NCBI RefSeq assembly: GCF_000348945.1
Contig: NZ_AOCK01000015.1
Span: forward strand, 1-58,933
Length of the DNA stretch: 58,933 nt
From: Paeniglutamicibacter gangotriensis Lz1y
Lineage (GTDB): Bacteria; Actinomycetota; Actinomycetes; Actinomycetales; Micrococcaceae
Direction of reading: 5' to 3'
Part shown: one piece after another, positions 34,018-44,034 of the stretch
How the letters are laid out: each line of letters begins with the position of its first letter
Numbering within the stretch: the stretch's first letter is position 1
Made by a program: the position numbers and the translations under genes
Notes under the pieces: generated by a model
What the model saw: only the letters and a program-made list of their open reading frames with translations
The model's database searches: none
Told to the model about the DNA's origin: nothing

Positions 34018-35277
34018 ATGACTAAGAATGCTTCGACTTTCAATGAACCAGAAAAGCCGGGTAATCCGGAACCTCGTTCATTACCGTCGGTACCCCGGGA
34101 AATCCGCGTCCTCGTTGCGGCCGCCTTCGTTGTTGCCCTCGGGTTCGGGCTCATTGCCCCGATCCTCCCCCAGTTTGCGACAAGCTTTAACGTCGGCGTT
34201 GCCGCGGCGAGCGTTATTGTCAGCATCTTTGCCTTTGCCCGGCTGATCTTCGCACCGGTCAGCGGCAAGCTCACCGACAGGTTGGGCGAACCAACCGTCT
34301 ACGTCACAGGTGTGCTGATCGTGGCCCTCTCCACCATCCTGTGCGGCTTCGCCCAGTCCTACACCCAGCTGCTGATTTTCCGTGGCTTGGGTGGCCTGGG
34401 ATCCACCATGTTCACCGTCTCCGCCATGGCCTTGATTGCCCGCATGTCGCCGCGGGAGATCCGTGGGCGCATTGCCGGACTGTATTCCGGTTCCTTCCTG
34501 CTGGGCAACGTCGCGGGCCCGGTGCTCGGTTCGTTTGCCGCGGGCATGGGCTTCCGTATCCCGTTCTTTATTTACGGCGGGGCCCTCATCGTTGCCGCAG
34601 CCATCGTCTACTTCTCCCTGTCGCATTCGCGGCGTGCCACGCAGAAGAGCGCCACCGAAACCGCTGTCGTGGTGGATCGCATCCCGCTATCCGAAGCTTG
34701 GGGTGCTGCATCCTTCAAGGCTGCTCTGGTTTCCGGGTTCACCAACGGTTGGATGGCCTTCGGTGTCAGGATGTCACTGATCCCACTCTTTGCCGTCGCT
34801 GCATTCGCGTCAAGAGGGACCTTGTTGGCGGGTTTGGCGTTGGCGATTTTCGCTGTGGGCAACGGTGCCGCCTTGACCGTGGCCGGACGCCTGACCGACA
34901 CCTACGGGCGTCGGGTGCCGATCCTCATAGGCCTAACCATAGCTTCGCTCTCCACGGCCGCTATCGGCTGGGTGGATAACATCCCGTGGTTCATTGCCTT
35001 GTCGGTGATTGGCGGGATCGGGACCGGACTCATGGGCCCGGCCCAACAGGCGGCAATCGCCGACGTTGTGGGCCAAGGCCGCAACGGCGGCAAGGTCCTT
35101 GCCACGTTCCAAATGGCCACCGACTTCGGTTCCATCATCGGCCCCATCCTTGCAGGTCTCATTGCCGACCAGGTTGGGTTCGGTTGGGCATTCACCGTCA
35201 GCGGCACTTTGGGGCTCTTCGGTGTCCTCGCGTGGCTGTTCGTCAAGGAGAAACGCCCTGCGGGGGTCGTGGGCTAA
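34018..35277 (+). CDS. MFS transporter, DHA1-like drug efflux type
   Basis: 419 residues with about 12 membrane helices. Major-facilitator motif A is in the loop after helix 2 (ARLIFAPVSGKLTDRLGEPT) and is repeated in degenerate form in the second half (TVAGRLTDTYGRRVPILIGL). Motif C-like GSFLLGNVAGPVLGSFAAGM in helix 5 suggests proton-driven export. Substrate unknown. No ribosome binding site is seen before the ATG, while a TAAACT hexamer lies 11 bases upstream, so the mRNA could be leaderless. Divergent from ftsY, unusually tightly. Confidence 0.88.
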   Translation: MTKNASTFNEPEKPGNPEPRSLPSVPREIRVLVAAAFVVALGFGLIAPILPQFATSFNVGVAAASVIVSIFAFARLIFAPVSGKLTDRLGEPTVYVTGVLIVALSTILCGFAQSYTQLLIFRGLGGLGSTMFTVSAMALIARMSPREIRGRIAGLYSGSFLLGNVAGPVLGSFAAGMGFRIPFFIYGGALIVAAAIVYFSLSHSRRATQKSATETAVVVDRIPLSEAWGAASFKAALVSGFTNGWMAFGVRMSLIPLFAVAAFASRGTLLAGLALAIFAVGNGAALTVAGRLTDTYGRRVPILIGLTIASLSTAAIGWVDNIPWFIALSVIGGIGTGLMGPAQQAAIADVVGQGRNGGKVLATFQMATDFGSIIGPILAGLIADQVGFGWAFTVSGTLGLFGVLAWLFVKEKRPAGVVG

Positions 35278-35360
35278 CCTCGTGCAGGATGGTGTGGGCC
35301 GCACTTCGAGTCACCAGTGGAAACGCGGACGGCTCAAGGCCGGCGAGGGAATGCCCGTCA

Positions 35361-36773
35361 TCAGGACCTTGTGGCTTCTTCCCCGATGTTGCGCACGCTG
35401 AGGTAGCCGTTCTTCGTACGGTAAGGTTCGAACAACCCGTTGGTTGCGAAGCCACTGTCTTCCGCAGCCAGTCGTCGATTCGGACCCGGCAGTCCTCCAG
35501 CGGATGTCTGCGCAAAAAAGTCTAAAGCAACTTCTCCGCCGACGAGCCCGGACATATCACCAACGAACATGCCGTCTTTCACCGGCAGAACGATCCCGGC
35601 AAGGATCTTGTCACGATTGCCACGCGCCTCGGCCGAGAGGCTGATAGTGTCGATTCCCGGGGCGGCGACCTTGCCTGCGATCTTCAGGCATCCGTCGCTC
35701 ACCGCTGCGCTCGTAACAGTTGCCGGTTGTGTGAGGATCGCTTCCAACGCATTGGTTTCCAAAACCGCTGTCTTGTCTTTACGGCGAATGGCCTCGGTCT
35801 TCCGATGATGGATGGCGCTCATCCGTCCTGAATGTTCAACTGGCATGAATTCCTCCAGAAAATTCGAATGTGCCTCCAACCACTGGTCCTGGACTTTTTC
35901 GGAATATCGTTTAAAACGCGGTGGCTCATAGATTTTCAGCCCTTTGCGCCTCCACAAGGCCATAATCATTGATTCAGCCAGATCCTGTTCCGTGGCCATG
36001 GCCTTGATGACGACCGCAATCTTGGCAATCGAACTGGTGTATTCGTGTGGAACAAGTGGTCGGTAACTGATGTTGGAGCCGTCCGCGCGCTGACGAAGGC
36101 TATAGAAATCGCTGTCTGCGATGACACCGATGCCATTGGCAAGAAGGTAACAAGCAACCATGAAGATACCGTCCTCAAGCCGGATAGGTTCCTCGGCGAA
36201 GCGGAGGTGGTTGGATTCGATGAGGGAACGCGCCACCAGTTTCTGCGGTGTCAACGACTTTAATGCCTGCAAAGGAGTAATGGACGGATTGGTCTTGGCG
36301 TAAAGGCTCGATGTTTGTTTGCGTCCGCCAATGCCCACGACCTTGGGCAAGACCACATCCAGTCGATGCTGCTCGGCGAATTCAACCATTCTGCGCAATG
36401 CATGTGGTTCCAAAAGGTCGTCGGCGTCTGCGAAAAAGACAAACTTTCCTTGGCTGAGTCCTAGGGCGACGTTCCTGGGTTTTCCTGCCCACCCGCTGTT
36501 CTCCTGATGGACCACGCGAAAGTTGCTGAAGCGCGCCGCGTATTCATCCAGGATCCTTCCGCTGGTGTCTGTCGAACCGTCGTCCACTGCAATGACTTCA
36601 AAGTTCTCCGTCGCAAGATCCTGTGCCACGACGCTGTCCAGCATTGGCCCAAGGTAGGTCTCGGTGTTGTAGACCGGGACAATCACGCTGACGGCGATTC
36701 CCTTGATCCTTGTCACCCGCCGGGCCGCCAACCGGGACAAGACCCGTGTTCCCTTGCCAATTAACCTTTTCAT
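35361..36773 (-). CDS. family 2 glycosyltransferase with C-terminal domain
   Basis: About 470 residues from ATG 36773 (MKRLIGKGTRVLSRL); in-frame ATG 36791 and TTG 36806 are alternatives and no start has a strong site. GT-A domain at about 30-260: VSVIVPVYNTETYLGPMLDS, VIAVDDGSTDTSGRILDEYA, and FVFFADADDLLEPHALRRMV with the DxD-type metal site. A helical middle and a beta-rich C-terminal 130 residues follow, as in teichoic-acid type transferases of Actinobacteria. Probably cytosolic or membrane-associated, adding sugars to a wall polymer. It converges with the MFS gene. Confidence 0.85.
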   Translation of the reverse strand: MKRLIGKGTRVLSRLAARRVTRIKGIAVSVIVPVYNTETYLGPMLDSVVAQDLATENFEVIAVDDGSTDTSGRILDEYAARFSNFRVVHQENSGWAGKPRNVALGLSQGKFVFFADADDLLEPHALRRMVEFAEQHRLDVVLPKVVGIGGRKQTSSLYAKTNPSITPLQALKSLTPQKLVARSLIESNHLRFAEEPIRLEDGIFMVACYLLANGIGVIADSDFYSLRQRADGSNISYRPLVPHEYTSSIAKIAVVIKAMATEQDLAESMIMALWRRKGLKIYEPPRFKRYSEKVQDQWLEAHSNFLEEFMPVEHSGRMSAIHHRKTEAIRRKDKTAVLETNALEAILTQPATVTSAAVSDGCLKIAGKVAAPGIDTISLSAEARGNRDKILAGIVLPVKDGMFVGDMSGLVGGEVALDFFAQTSAGGLPGPNRRLAAEDSGFATNGLFEPYRTKNGYLSVRNIGEEATRS

Positions 36774-36921
36774 CGCCGAGCTACGCCTCATCTCCGTGAC
36801 GGGCAAGCATTGGCCCCCACTTTGCAGTAGAAGCCAACAGTAGTTGAATCACAACGAAAACATGAAAGCGTACGTGTTGTACCCACGGACTTATTTCCCG
36901 CGTGCTCACTTGGGAATCGCA

Positions 36922-39900
36922 CTAACTGCTATGTACTGCGTCCCGATCAAGCTTCTGACTGATCACCCTCGACACGCCATCCCCCTGCATGGTGACGCCA
37001 TAGAGGGCGTCGGCAACTTCCATGGTCCGCTTCTGGTGGGTGATCACGATCAGCTGGCTTGATTCGCGTAGTTCCTCAAAGATCGTGATGAGGCGGCCCA
37101 GGTTGGTGTCATCCAGCGCCGCCTCAACTTCGTCCATGACGTAGAAGGGCGAAGGCCTGGCCTTGAAGATGGCCACCAGGAGTGCAACAGCTGTCAGTGA
37201 GCGCTCGCCACCGGAGAGCAGCGAAAGTCGCTTGATCTTCTTGCCGGCCGGACGGGCCTCGACCTCGATGCCAGAGGTGAGCATATTTTCCGGATCTGTG
37301 AGCACCAGACGTCCGTCTCCCCCGGGGAAAAGCCGTCCGAAAACCCGCTCGAATTGGGCCGCGGTGTCGTTGTAGGCCTCCGTGAAGGCACGTTCCACCC
37401 GGTCATCGACATCTTTGATGATGTCCAAGAGGTCCTTGCGGCTATTCTTCAGGTCCTCCAGTTGGGAGGTGAGGAACTTGTGCCGTTCCTCGAGGGCTGC
37501 GAATTCCTCCAGGGCTAGGGGGTTGACCCTGCCCAAGGCAGAAAGGTCCCTTTCGGCCGTCTTCAGGCGTTTTTCCTGCTCGATGCGGTCAAAAGGCACG
37601 CCTTCGGGAACCGTGTTGCCATCCTCGTCGACTTCCTGGCGCAGTGCTGCCCATTTGTCGCCATCCGACGGTGCCATGGGCACCGGAAGGTGGGGCCCGA
37701 AGTTCTCTATCAGGTGCTCTGTGGTGAGTCCCAGCTCTTCGATGGACCTATTTTCGAGGGTTTCGATACGCATACGCTGTTCTGCCCGTGCCAACTCATC
37801 GCGGTGCACCGAGTTGGTCAACTCTGCCAATTCGTGGCTCAGCTTCTCGCCCCTGGCCCTGACCAGCGAGAGTTCACCTTCAAGTTCCTCGCGCTTGAGC
37901 TGGAACTGCTCCCTTTCCTGATCAGCCAGATCGATGGAGACGTTCATCAACGAGATGATGCGTTCGACCTTGGCCGAGACATCGCTGGCCGCTTGCGCCT
38001 GCCGCCTGCGAAGCTCCGCCCGACGTTGCGCCTCCGCACGCGCGCGGCGTTCGGTCTCCGCGGCCCGCTTCAGGGACTCCACGCGGCCGCGCAGGGCGTT
38101 GGCGCGTTCCTCCGCGCTGCGCAGCGCCAGACGGGCATCAAGCTCCTTTTGCCGGGCCGCCGAGGCCGCGGCAGCCAGTTCATCGCGCTGATCGGTCTCG
38201 GGTTCGTGTTCCTCGGGCGCTTCCTGGGCCATGTCGAGGCGTTCGATCAGTGCCGCAAGTTTTTCCTGCTCGATCTCGAGCTTTTCCTGGGCGGCAGCGA
38301 TTTGCTGCTCCAGTCGATCGCGTTCCCCATGCCCCTGACGCAACAACGAACCAAGATGTTCCATGCGCTGGGCGACAGCGGAGATCCTGGCATCGGATTC
38401 GTGCAGCCGGCTCAGAGCCGCATCAGCGGCCTCCTCTGCCGCCATGAGAGATGTGGTGAGCTCGGCCGCATCCAATCTCATGGAGGCCAGTTTTTCTTCC
38501 ACTGCGGCCAGCTCGGTTTCGGTCTCGGTGATTGCCGCATTCTGTTCAATCAGCGAAGGCGCCGCAGTGGTGCCGCCGCTGGCAGTCCCGGCAGTCAGGA
38601 TGTCGCCGGCTAGAGTCACGGCACGGAGGCTAGGATCGCGCTCCAGCAGCTGGCGTGCCTCGGCAAGGTCTGCGACGACCACGGTGGCGTGCAGGAGGTG
38701 GGAGACCGTGCCTATCAGCTCTTCGGTGACACCCGTGACCTCAAGGGCGTGCTTTCCGATAGTGACTGGGGGTGTGCTGTGGTTAGTTCTTTCGAGGTTT
38801 CCGGTGACCAGGTGGACACGGCCGCCGTCGCTTTCACGCAGGTTTCCCAGAATGGCCAGGGCATGGCCGCGTTCTTCCACGGCGATAGCCTCGGCAGCCG
38901 AGCCCAAGGCCGCGGCGACAGCCACTTCGTAACCGGCTTCTACACGGAGGTGCTGCGAGAGGCGACCAAGCAGCCCTTCATGACCACCGGCCAAGACGTC
39001 TTCCGAGGCATCTTTACGGGCCGCCCCCATGCGCAAGGCCTCAAGCCGGCCACGCAAGGCACCCAACTGTGTGGACAGTTCTTGTTCGCCTCGGCGTTGC
39101 GCGTCCATGGTGCCCACGAGCGCTTCGTGGCGATCCGCGGCATTCTCGTACGCGGTGTCCAGATCTTCTTCGCCGTCTTGGACCGAAGCTGCCTGCTGTT
39201 CCAAGGCTGCGAATTCGTTGGCCGTGCCTTCACGGCGTGCCGCCCAGCCTTGGAGCGACTCGCGCAACCGTCCCAGTTCGCCTTCCACGGACTCGACCTT
39301 GCTGCGGGAGCCACCAACTTGCCCGGCCAGGCGTGCCAATCCCTCGCGGCGGTCGGCGGCCACCCGCAGTTCGTTGGTCAGCCGCTGCTGCTCGGCGTGT
39401 GCGGCCTCCTCGGCCTCGCGCTTCGCCTCGAGGGCTTCTTCCAGCAGCTCGCGGCGCATCTCAAGATTTTCCTCGAGTTCCTCCAGCTCGTCGGCCAGTC
39501 GTTCCGCTTGCGCGTCAAGGCGGTCCGGATCACGCCCCGGGTCGAAGTCCGGGCCGTCAGTTCCCAACAGGCGTGAGCGTTCACCGGAAAGTGCTCCTAA
39601 GGATCTGAAGCGTTCGCGGGTGGAAGTCAACCCGAACCAGAGATCCCGTGACTTATTCAGTGCAGGGGTGGCGTGCGCGGCGGCGACTTCGAGGGTGGTG
39701 AGTTCGGCTCGCGTTTCCTCGAGCCTGTCTTGGACCAGTTTTCGGCTGGCCCTCTGGGCTTCCTCATCGGCGATCTCTCTGTCTAGGGCAGCGCGCAGCG
39801 TCACCAGGTCATCTGCCATCAACCGCGACTTGGCATCACGCACATCAAATTGGACCGTCTGGGCCCGGCGTGCGATCTTGGCCTGCTTGCCCAGGGGTGT

Positions 39901-40506
39901 AAGTTGACGGCGAATTTCGCTGGTCAGGTCCTCGAGCCGGTTCAGGTTCCCCTGCATGGCATCGAGTTTTCGTACGGTCTTTTCCTTGCGCCGCCGGTGT
40001 TTGAGCACACCTGCTGCTTCTTCGATGAAGCCGCGCCGATCTTCGGGTGTCGCGTGCAGGATCCGGTCCAATTGCCCCTGGCCGACAATCACGTGCATTT
40101 CCCGGCCGAGCCCGGAATCGGAGAGCAGCTCTTGAATATCGAGCAGTCGGCAAGAAGTGCCGTTGATGGCGTATTCGGAGCCTCCGGCACGGAACAAGGT
40201 CCGGGAGATGGTGACTTCGGCGTATTCAATGGGCAACGCCCCGTCGGCGTTGTCGATTGTCAGCGAGACGTGGGCACGCCCGAGCGGGGCCCGTCCGGAG
40301 GTACCGGCAAAAATGACGTCTTCCATTTTGCCCCCGCGTAGGGTCTTTGCGCCCTGCTCCCCCATGACCCAAGCCAACGCGTCCACGACATTTGATTTGC
40401 CTGAACCGTTGGGCCCAACCACCGCGGTAACGCCCGGCTCGAATTCAAAGGTCGTCGCCGAGGCAAACGACTTGAATCCGCGAACGGTGAGTGATTTCAA
40501 ATGCAC
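36922..40506 (-). CDS. smc: chromosome segregation protein SMC
   Basis: A full-length 1194-residue SMC ATPase that condenses and separates chromosomes with ScpAB. The N-terminal head has Walker A VVGPNGSGKSNVVDALAWVM. Two long coiled coils (about 170-500 and 670-1010) flank a hinge near 510-660 (YEVAVAAALGSAAEAIAVEE). The C-terminal head has the ABC signature LSLLSGGERSLTAVALLVAI and Walker B SPFYVMDEVEAALDDTNLGR. GTG start at 40506 with AGGAC upstream. Confidence 0.97.
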   Translation of the reverse strand: MHLKSLTVRGFKSFASATTFEFEPGVTAVVGPNGSGKSNVVDALAWVMGEQGAKTLRGGKMEDVIFAGTSGRAPLGRAHVSLTIDNADGALPIEYAEVTISRTLFRAGGSEYAINGTSCRLLDIQELLSDSGLGREMHVIVGQGQLDRILHATPEDRRGFIEEAAGVLKHRRRKEKTVRKLDAMQGNLNRLEDLTSEIRRQLTPLGKQAKIARRAQTVQFDVRDAKSRLMADDLVTLRAALDREIADEEAQRASRKLVQDRLEETRAELTTLEVAAAHATPALNKSRDLWFGLTSTRERFRSLGALSGERSRLLGTDGPDFDPGRDPDRLDAQAERLADELEELEENLEMRRELLEEALEAKREAEEAAHAEQQRLTNELRVAADRREGLARLAGQVGGSRSKVESVEGELGRLRESLQGWAARREGTANEFAALEQQAASVQDGEEDLDTAYENAADRHEALVGTMDAQRRGEQELSTQLGALRGRLEALRMGAARKDASEDVLAGGHEGLLGRLSQHLRVEAGYEVAVAAALGSAAEAIAVEERGHALAILGNLRESDGGRVHLVTGNLERTNHSTPPVTIGKHALEVTGVTEELIGTVSHLLHATVVVADLAEARQLLERDPSLRAVTLAGDILTAGTASGGTTAAPSLIEQNAAITETETELAAVEEKLASMRLDAAELTTSLMAAEEAADAALSRLHESDARISAVAQRMEHLGSLLRQGHGERDRLEQQIAAAQEKLEIEQEKLAALIERLDMAQEAPEEHEPETDQRDELAAAASAARQKELDARLALRSAEERANALRGRVESLKRAAETERRARAEAQRRAELRRRQAQAASDVSAKVERIISLMNVSIDLADQEREQFQLKREELEGELSLVRARGEKLSHELAELTNSVHRDELARAEQRMRIETLENRSIEELGLTTEHLIENFGPHLPVPMAPSDGDKWAALRQEVDEDGNTVPEGVPFDRIEQEKRLKTAERDLSALGRVNPLALEEFAALEERHKFLTSQLEDLKNSRKDLLDIIKDVDDRVERAFTEAYNDTAAQFERVFGRLFPGGDGRLVLTDPENMLTSGIEVEARPAGKKIKRLSLLSGGERSLTAVALLVAIFKARPSPFYVMDEVEAALDDTNLGRLITIFEELRESSQLIVITHQKRTMEVADALYGVTMQGDGVSRVISQKLDRDAVHSS

Positions 40507-40643
40507 GTGGGGGCGTCCTGGCTATTTGGTGGCTAAAGTGGTCGGTGGGTTGCCTCCCATCTTATCGAGCCACCACGTCTCGATGCGGCAAGGCTAGCCC
40601 GGCGCAGAGCCATATTCATCGAAGAACGCTAGGAGGAGACCCT

Positions 40644-41462
40644 TTGAAGAGTCTTTTGGCCATTGATTCATGGCCTTCGACACATGCCGCCGCTGCGGTG
40701 GTTGCTGAGGACGGTGCCATCTTGGGCACTCATGGCGAGGCCGATCACCGCTTCGCGTTGGCTTCGGTCACCAAACTGATGAGTTCCTACGCGTTCCTGG
40801 TCGCTCTCGAGGAGGGCGCCTTTGAACTGGACACCCCGGCCGGACCCGAGGGCTCTACCGTCAAACATCTGTTGGCGCACAGCTCCGGCTACGACTTTGC
40901 CGAACGAAAAGTGCGCTTTGCACCGGGCGAGCGTCGACTGTATTCGAATGTCGGCTTTGACGTCCTGGCCGAAACCCTTGAGCAAGCCACACAGATGCGC
41001 TTTGCCGATTATTTGGCCGAGGCCGTGTTCCAACCCCTAGGGATGATTTCCACATCCTTGGATGGGAGCCCTGCCGCAGACGGAGTCTCAACGCTTAAGG
41101 ACTTAGTGGCTTTTGCCACCGAATTGCAGAGTCCAACACTTTTGGATGTGCAAACACATTCCCAGGCCACACACGTGGTCTTCCCAGACCTTCCCGGAAT
41201 CCTTCCAGGCTATGGGCGCCAGAAGAACAATACCTGGGGCTTGGGGTTCGAGATTCGCTCCGAAAAATCGCCACACTGGACCGGTAAGCAGAATTCCCCG
41301 GCAACCTACGGCCATTTTGGTCAGGCAGGAACATTCCTGTGGGTTGATCCGGAATTGGGTGCGGCCTGCGTGACGCTGACCGATAAGCCATTCGGCCCAT
41401 GGGCCGTTGACGCGTGGACACCATTCAATGACGACGTTATCGCGGAGCTTACAGGAGGCTGA
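40644..41462 (+). CDS. serine hydrolase, class C beta-lactamase-like
   Basis: 272 residues from TTG 40644, which has an ideal AGGAGGAG site; the open frame upstream is inside the smc start region. Motifs of the penicillin-binding/AmpC fold: SVTK (Ser-x-x-Lys, nucleophile) in FALASVTKLMSSYAFLVALE, RRLYSNVGFDVLAETLEQAT with the Tyr-x-Asn triad, and YGHFGQAGTFLWVDPE as the third (HxG-type) motif. No signal peptide, so it is probably cytosolic and an esterase or peptidase rather than a resistance enzyme. It converges on mutM with 27 bases between. Confidence 0.88.
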   Translation: MKSLLAIDSWPSTHAAAAVVAEDGAILGTHGEADHRFALASVTKLMSSYAFLVALEEGAFELDTPAGPEGSTVKHLLAHSSGYDFAERKVRFAPGERRLYSNVGFDVLAETLEQATQMRFADYLAEAVFQPLGMISTSLDGSPAADGVSTLKDLVAFATELQSPTLLDVQTHSQATHVVFPDLPGILPGYGRQKNNTWGLGFEIRSEKSPHWTGKQNSPATYGHFGQAGTFLWVDPELGAACVTLTDKPFGPWAVDAWTPFNDDVIAELTGG

Positions 41463-41489
41463 CGGCGTGGCATGAGCCGGCCAAGCTGC

Positions 41490-42407
41490 CTAGCGAGGCT
41501 TGCGTTGGCAGCTGGGGCAGCTGTATGAGGAACGCCCCATGAAACGGTCCCGGCGGATCAGTGAGAGCAGTCCTTGCTCAGCGCAGCGGTAGCATTCCTT
41601 GCCTTCGCGTCCGTAGGCGTTCAGCGACCTATCGAAGTACCCCGAGGCACCATTGACGTTGACATAGAGGGCATCGAAACTGGTGCCTCCAGCTTCCAGT
41701 GCCCTGCCCATGACATCCACCAGGGCTGCATGGAGCCGGTTGACGGCCGGGCGGCTGATCGTTGCGGTGGAACGCAGTCCGTGGAGCTTCGCGGCCCACA
41801 AGGCTTCGTCGGCGTAGATGTTCCCGACCCCGGAGATCACCTGTTGGTCAAGTATCGCTCGCTTGATCTGGGTGTTTCGTTTGCGCAGCGCCGCATAGAG
41901 CCGCTCTGGCGTTGCTGCCGGATCCAGGATGTCGCGGGCAATATGTGCCGCAGCCTCGGGAACCACGGGGAGCGAGGATCCCGTTCCGCCGGGGAATCCG
42001 TCGCCCGACGGTATCAGGTGCGAGAGAAACATTCCGCCAAAGATCCGTTGATCAATGAACCGTAATTCGCCAGGTTTACCCGGCTCGGCGGATAACTCAA
42101 GACGGACCTTGAGGTGCTTTTCATCGGGGGCATCTGGTTCTTCGACCAGCAGTTGGCCGCTCATGCCCAGATGCGCCACGAGGGCTACTGGGGTGGGCAG
42201 ACCTTCCAAGGGCATCCACAGGAATTTTCCGCGGCGCACTGCGGCGGAAATGCTCGTGTGGGCAACGCTTGCGGAAAAATCGGCCGGGCCTTCTAGATGT
42301 CGTCGTACCGAGCGTGGGTCGATGACTTGGACGGATTCCACCGTCCGGCCGACGACCCAGTCGTCCAGGCCTCGGCGTACCACCTCGACTTCAGGCAGTT
42401 CGGGCAT
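41490..42407 (-). CDS. mutM: formamidopyrimidine-DNA glycosylase (Fpg/MutM)
   Basis: A 305-residue base-excision repair enzyme removing 8-oxoguanine and nicking the strand. [20 protein letters not shown] gives catalytic Pro2 and Glu3. The helix-two-turn-helix is at [20 protein letters not shown]. The C-terminal zinc finger is CYRCAEQG ... YSCPSCQ. Length typical. It follows rnc with a 3-base gap on the same strand. Confidence 0.97.
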   Translation of the reverse strand: MPELPEVEVVRRGLDDWVVGRTVESVQVIDPRSVRRHLEGPADFSASVAHTSISAAVRRGKFLWMPLEGLPTPVALVAHLGMSGQLLVEEPDAPDEKHLKVRLELSAEPGKPGELRFIDQRIFGGMFLSHLIPSGDGFPGGTGSSLPVVPEAAAHIARDILDPAATPERLYAALRKRNTQIKRAILDQQVISGVGNIYADEALWAAKLHGLRSTATISRPAVNRLHAALVDVMGRALEAGGTSFDALYVNVNGASGYFDRSLNAYGREGKECYRCAEQGLLSLIRRDRFMGRSSYSCPSCQRKPR

Positions 42408-42410
42408 GGA

Positions 42411-43112
42411 CTATTTGGCCTTCGCCGAGTCGTCCCGCGGGCGCAGCATCTTCCAGCTGATGGCAGCCGATACCTGCTCGGCTTCTTTCTTCGACGGGCC
42501 TGATCCTTCGCCGTATGCGGTACCGCCAATGTGAAGTAAGGCGACGTAGGTGCGGGCATGGTCAGGTCCGGAACCGGTCACCCGGTATTCGATGGCACCC
42601 ATTTTTTCGGCTGCTGCGATTTCCTGGATGGCGGTTTTCCAGTCGGTGCCGGCTCCCAAGACGTCAACGTCGTGGAGCAACGGCAGGATCAAGGTCATAA
42701 CCATCTCGGTGGCAACTTCGATGCCATGGGTCAGGAACGTGGCGCCGATGAGCGATTCCATGGTGTCAGCAAGGATGGACGATTTGTCCTTGCCATTGGT
42801 GAGAATCTCACCTTGACCCAACAAAATGAATTCACCCAGACCCAAGGAACGGGCGATGGCGGCAAGTGCACGGGTGCTGACCACGGCCGATCGGCGCTTG
42901 GCCAGATCCCCTTCGGGCAAATCGGGGTAATTCTTGTAGAGGTGGTCGGTGACGGCAAAACCGAGGACCGAGTCACCCAAAAATTCCAGGCGTTCGTTGG
43001 TGGGGATTCCACCATGCTCGTAGGCATAGGAACGGTGCGTGAGGGCAAGACGAAGCGTCTCGGGGTCGATTACGACCCCGAGACGCTTCAAAAGCTCTTC
43101 TGTTGAAGGCAT
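42411..43112 (-). CDS. rnc: ribonuclease III
   Basis: 233 residues. Endonuclease domain with the signature NERLEFLGDSVLGFAVTDHL (about 38-57) and the second acidic cluster KSSILADTMESLIGATFLTH. The dsRNA-binding domain (about 155-225) has KTAIQEIAAAEKMGAIEYRV and YGEGSGPSKKEAEQVSAAIS. It cuts double-stranded RNA such as rRNA precursors. Between rpmF and mutM on the minus strand, the usual order in Actinobacteria. Confidence 0.97.
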   Translation of the reverse strand: MPSTEELLKRLGVVIDPETLRLALTHRSYAYEHGGIPTNERLEFLGDSVLGFAVTDHLYKNYPDLPEGDLAKRRSAVVSTRALAAIARSLGLGEFILLGQGEILTNGKDKSSILADTMESLIGATFLTHGIEVATEMVMTLILPLLHDVDVLGAGTDWKTAIQEIAAAEKMGAIEYRVTGSGPDHARTYVALLHIGGTAYGEGSGPSKKEAEQVSAAISWKMLRPRDDSAKAK

Positions 43113-43121
43113 CAGACGGAC

Positions 43122-43325
43122 TTAAGCGTCTGCGACCTTGCGGCCCTTGTACTCAAGGAACAGCTCGGTGCCAGCGGAATCCGTGACAACCTTGGCCTGG
43201 TGCGGCAAGCTGTAGGTGACGCGACCGTTTTCCATGGTCTTCACCAGGGTAGGCGCGGTTGCCTTCCACTGGGCGCGACGGGCGCGAGTGTTTGAGCGGG
43301 ACATCTTCCTCTTCGGGACAGCCAC
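43122..43325 (-). CDS. rpmF: 50S ribosomal protein L32
   Basis: 67 residues from GTG 43325 (GAAGAGAAG upstream): [38 protein letters not shown], and an [10 protein letters not shown] end. The early part [18 protein letters not shown] is diagnostic of L32. No CxxC zinc motif is present, so this is a zinc-free form. The start overlaps the tail of yceD within 3 bases, so it is coupled. The open frame reaches to 43412 but that part is antisense-like. Confidence 0.95.
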   Translation of the reverse strand: MAVPKRKMSRSNTRARRAQWKATAPTLVKTMENGRVTYSLPHQAKVVTDSAGTELFLEYKGRKVADA

Positions 43326-43327
43326 GG

Positions 43328-43849
43328 CTACTTCTCTTCTCTCTCGACTGAATGTGTACTCTGTGTCGCGTCCTCTGCGACGATGTCGGTCAGCCCGGCA
43401 AGAGCTGCCCAACGAGGATCCAAGACCTCATGGTGATGCTCAGGATCCTCATTCAGGCTTTTTCCACATTCGGAGCAAAGCCCTGCACAGTCTTCCCGGC
43501 ATACCGGTTGGAACGGCAGCGCGGTCACCACTGCATTCCGGAGTACCGGCTCGAGATCAATCCGATCGTCGATAACCTGGTACTGATCGAGCTCTTCGTC
43601 CTCCGAGAACTCATGCAAGCCCTCGTAGTAGAAAAGTTCTTGAATATCGGCTTCGAAGTCATACGCGATGGCTTCCAAGCAACGGCCGCATTCACCGTTG
43701 ATATCAACGGTTGCTTCTCCGGATACTAGAATACCCTCGTGCACGGCTTCGAATCTCAGATCCAAATCAATTTCTGATCCTTCACGGACTCCAATAAGTG
43801 CAACACCCATTTCTGCTGGTGCGGCAACTACTTCGTCAACCCTCGTCAT
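43328..43849 (-). CDS. YceD/DUF177 family protein
   Basis: 173 residues. The family core is at residues 30-150: [40 protein letters not shown], and the late cysteine motif [20 protein letters not shown], which looks like a zinc site. Members occur just upstream of rpmF in most bacteria and are linked to 23S rRNA or ribosome maturation. ATG start with a weak GGGAAA site. Confidence 0.9.
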   Translation of the reverse strand: MTRVDEVVAAPAEMGVALIGVREGSEIDLDLRFEAVHEGILVSGEATVDINGECGRCLEAIAYDFEADIQELFYYEGLHEFSEDEELDQYQVIDDRIDLEPVLRNAVVTALPFQPVCREDCAGLCSECGKSLNEDPEHHHEVLDPRWAALAGLTDIVAEDATQSTHSVEREEK

Positions 43850-44034
43850 GTTTCCCGGGCTACGCCCGAGATCCTTGGTTAGAAAAACCAGGGGCGAACT
43901 GCGATCGATGCCGTGTGACGACGAACGATCTGAACGCTTTTCGCTAATGATGACTCCTGTAGAACATAGACCGACATTACATCTTAGCCTGATCGAACAT
44001 GAGATCCCAAACGGGAAGCACTTGGCGCGTGGAA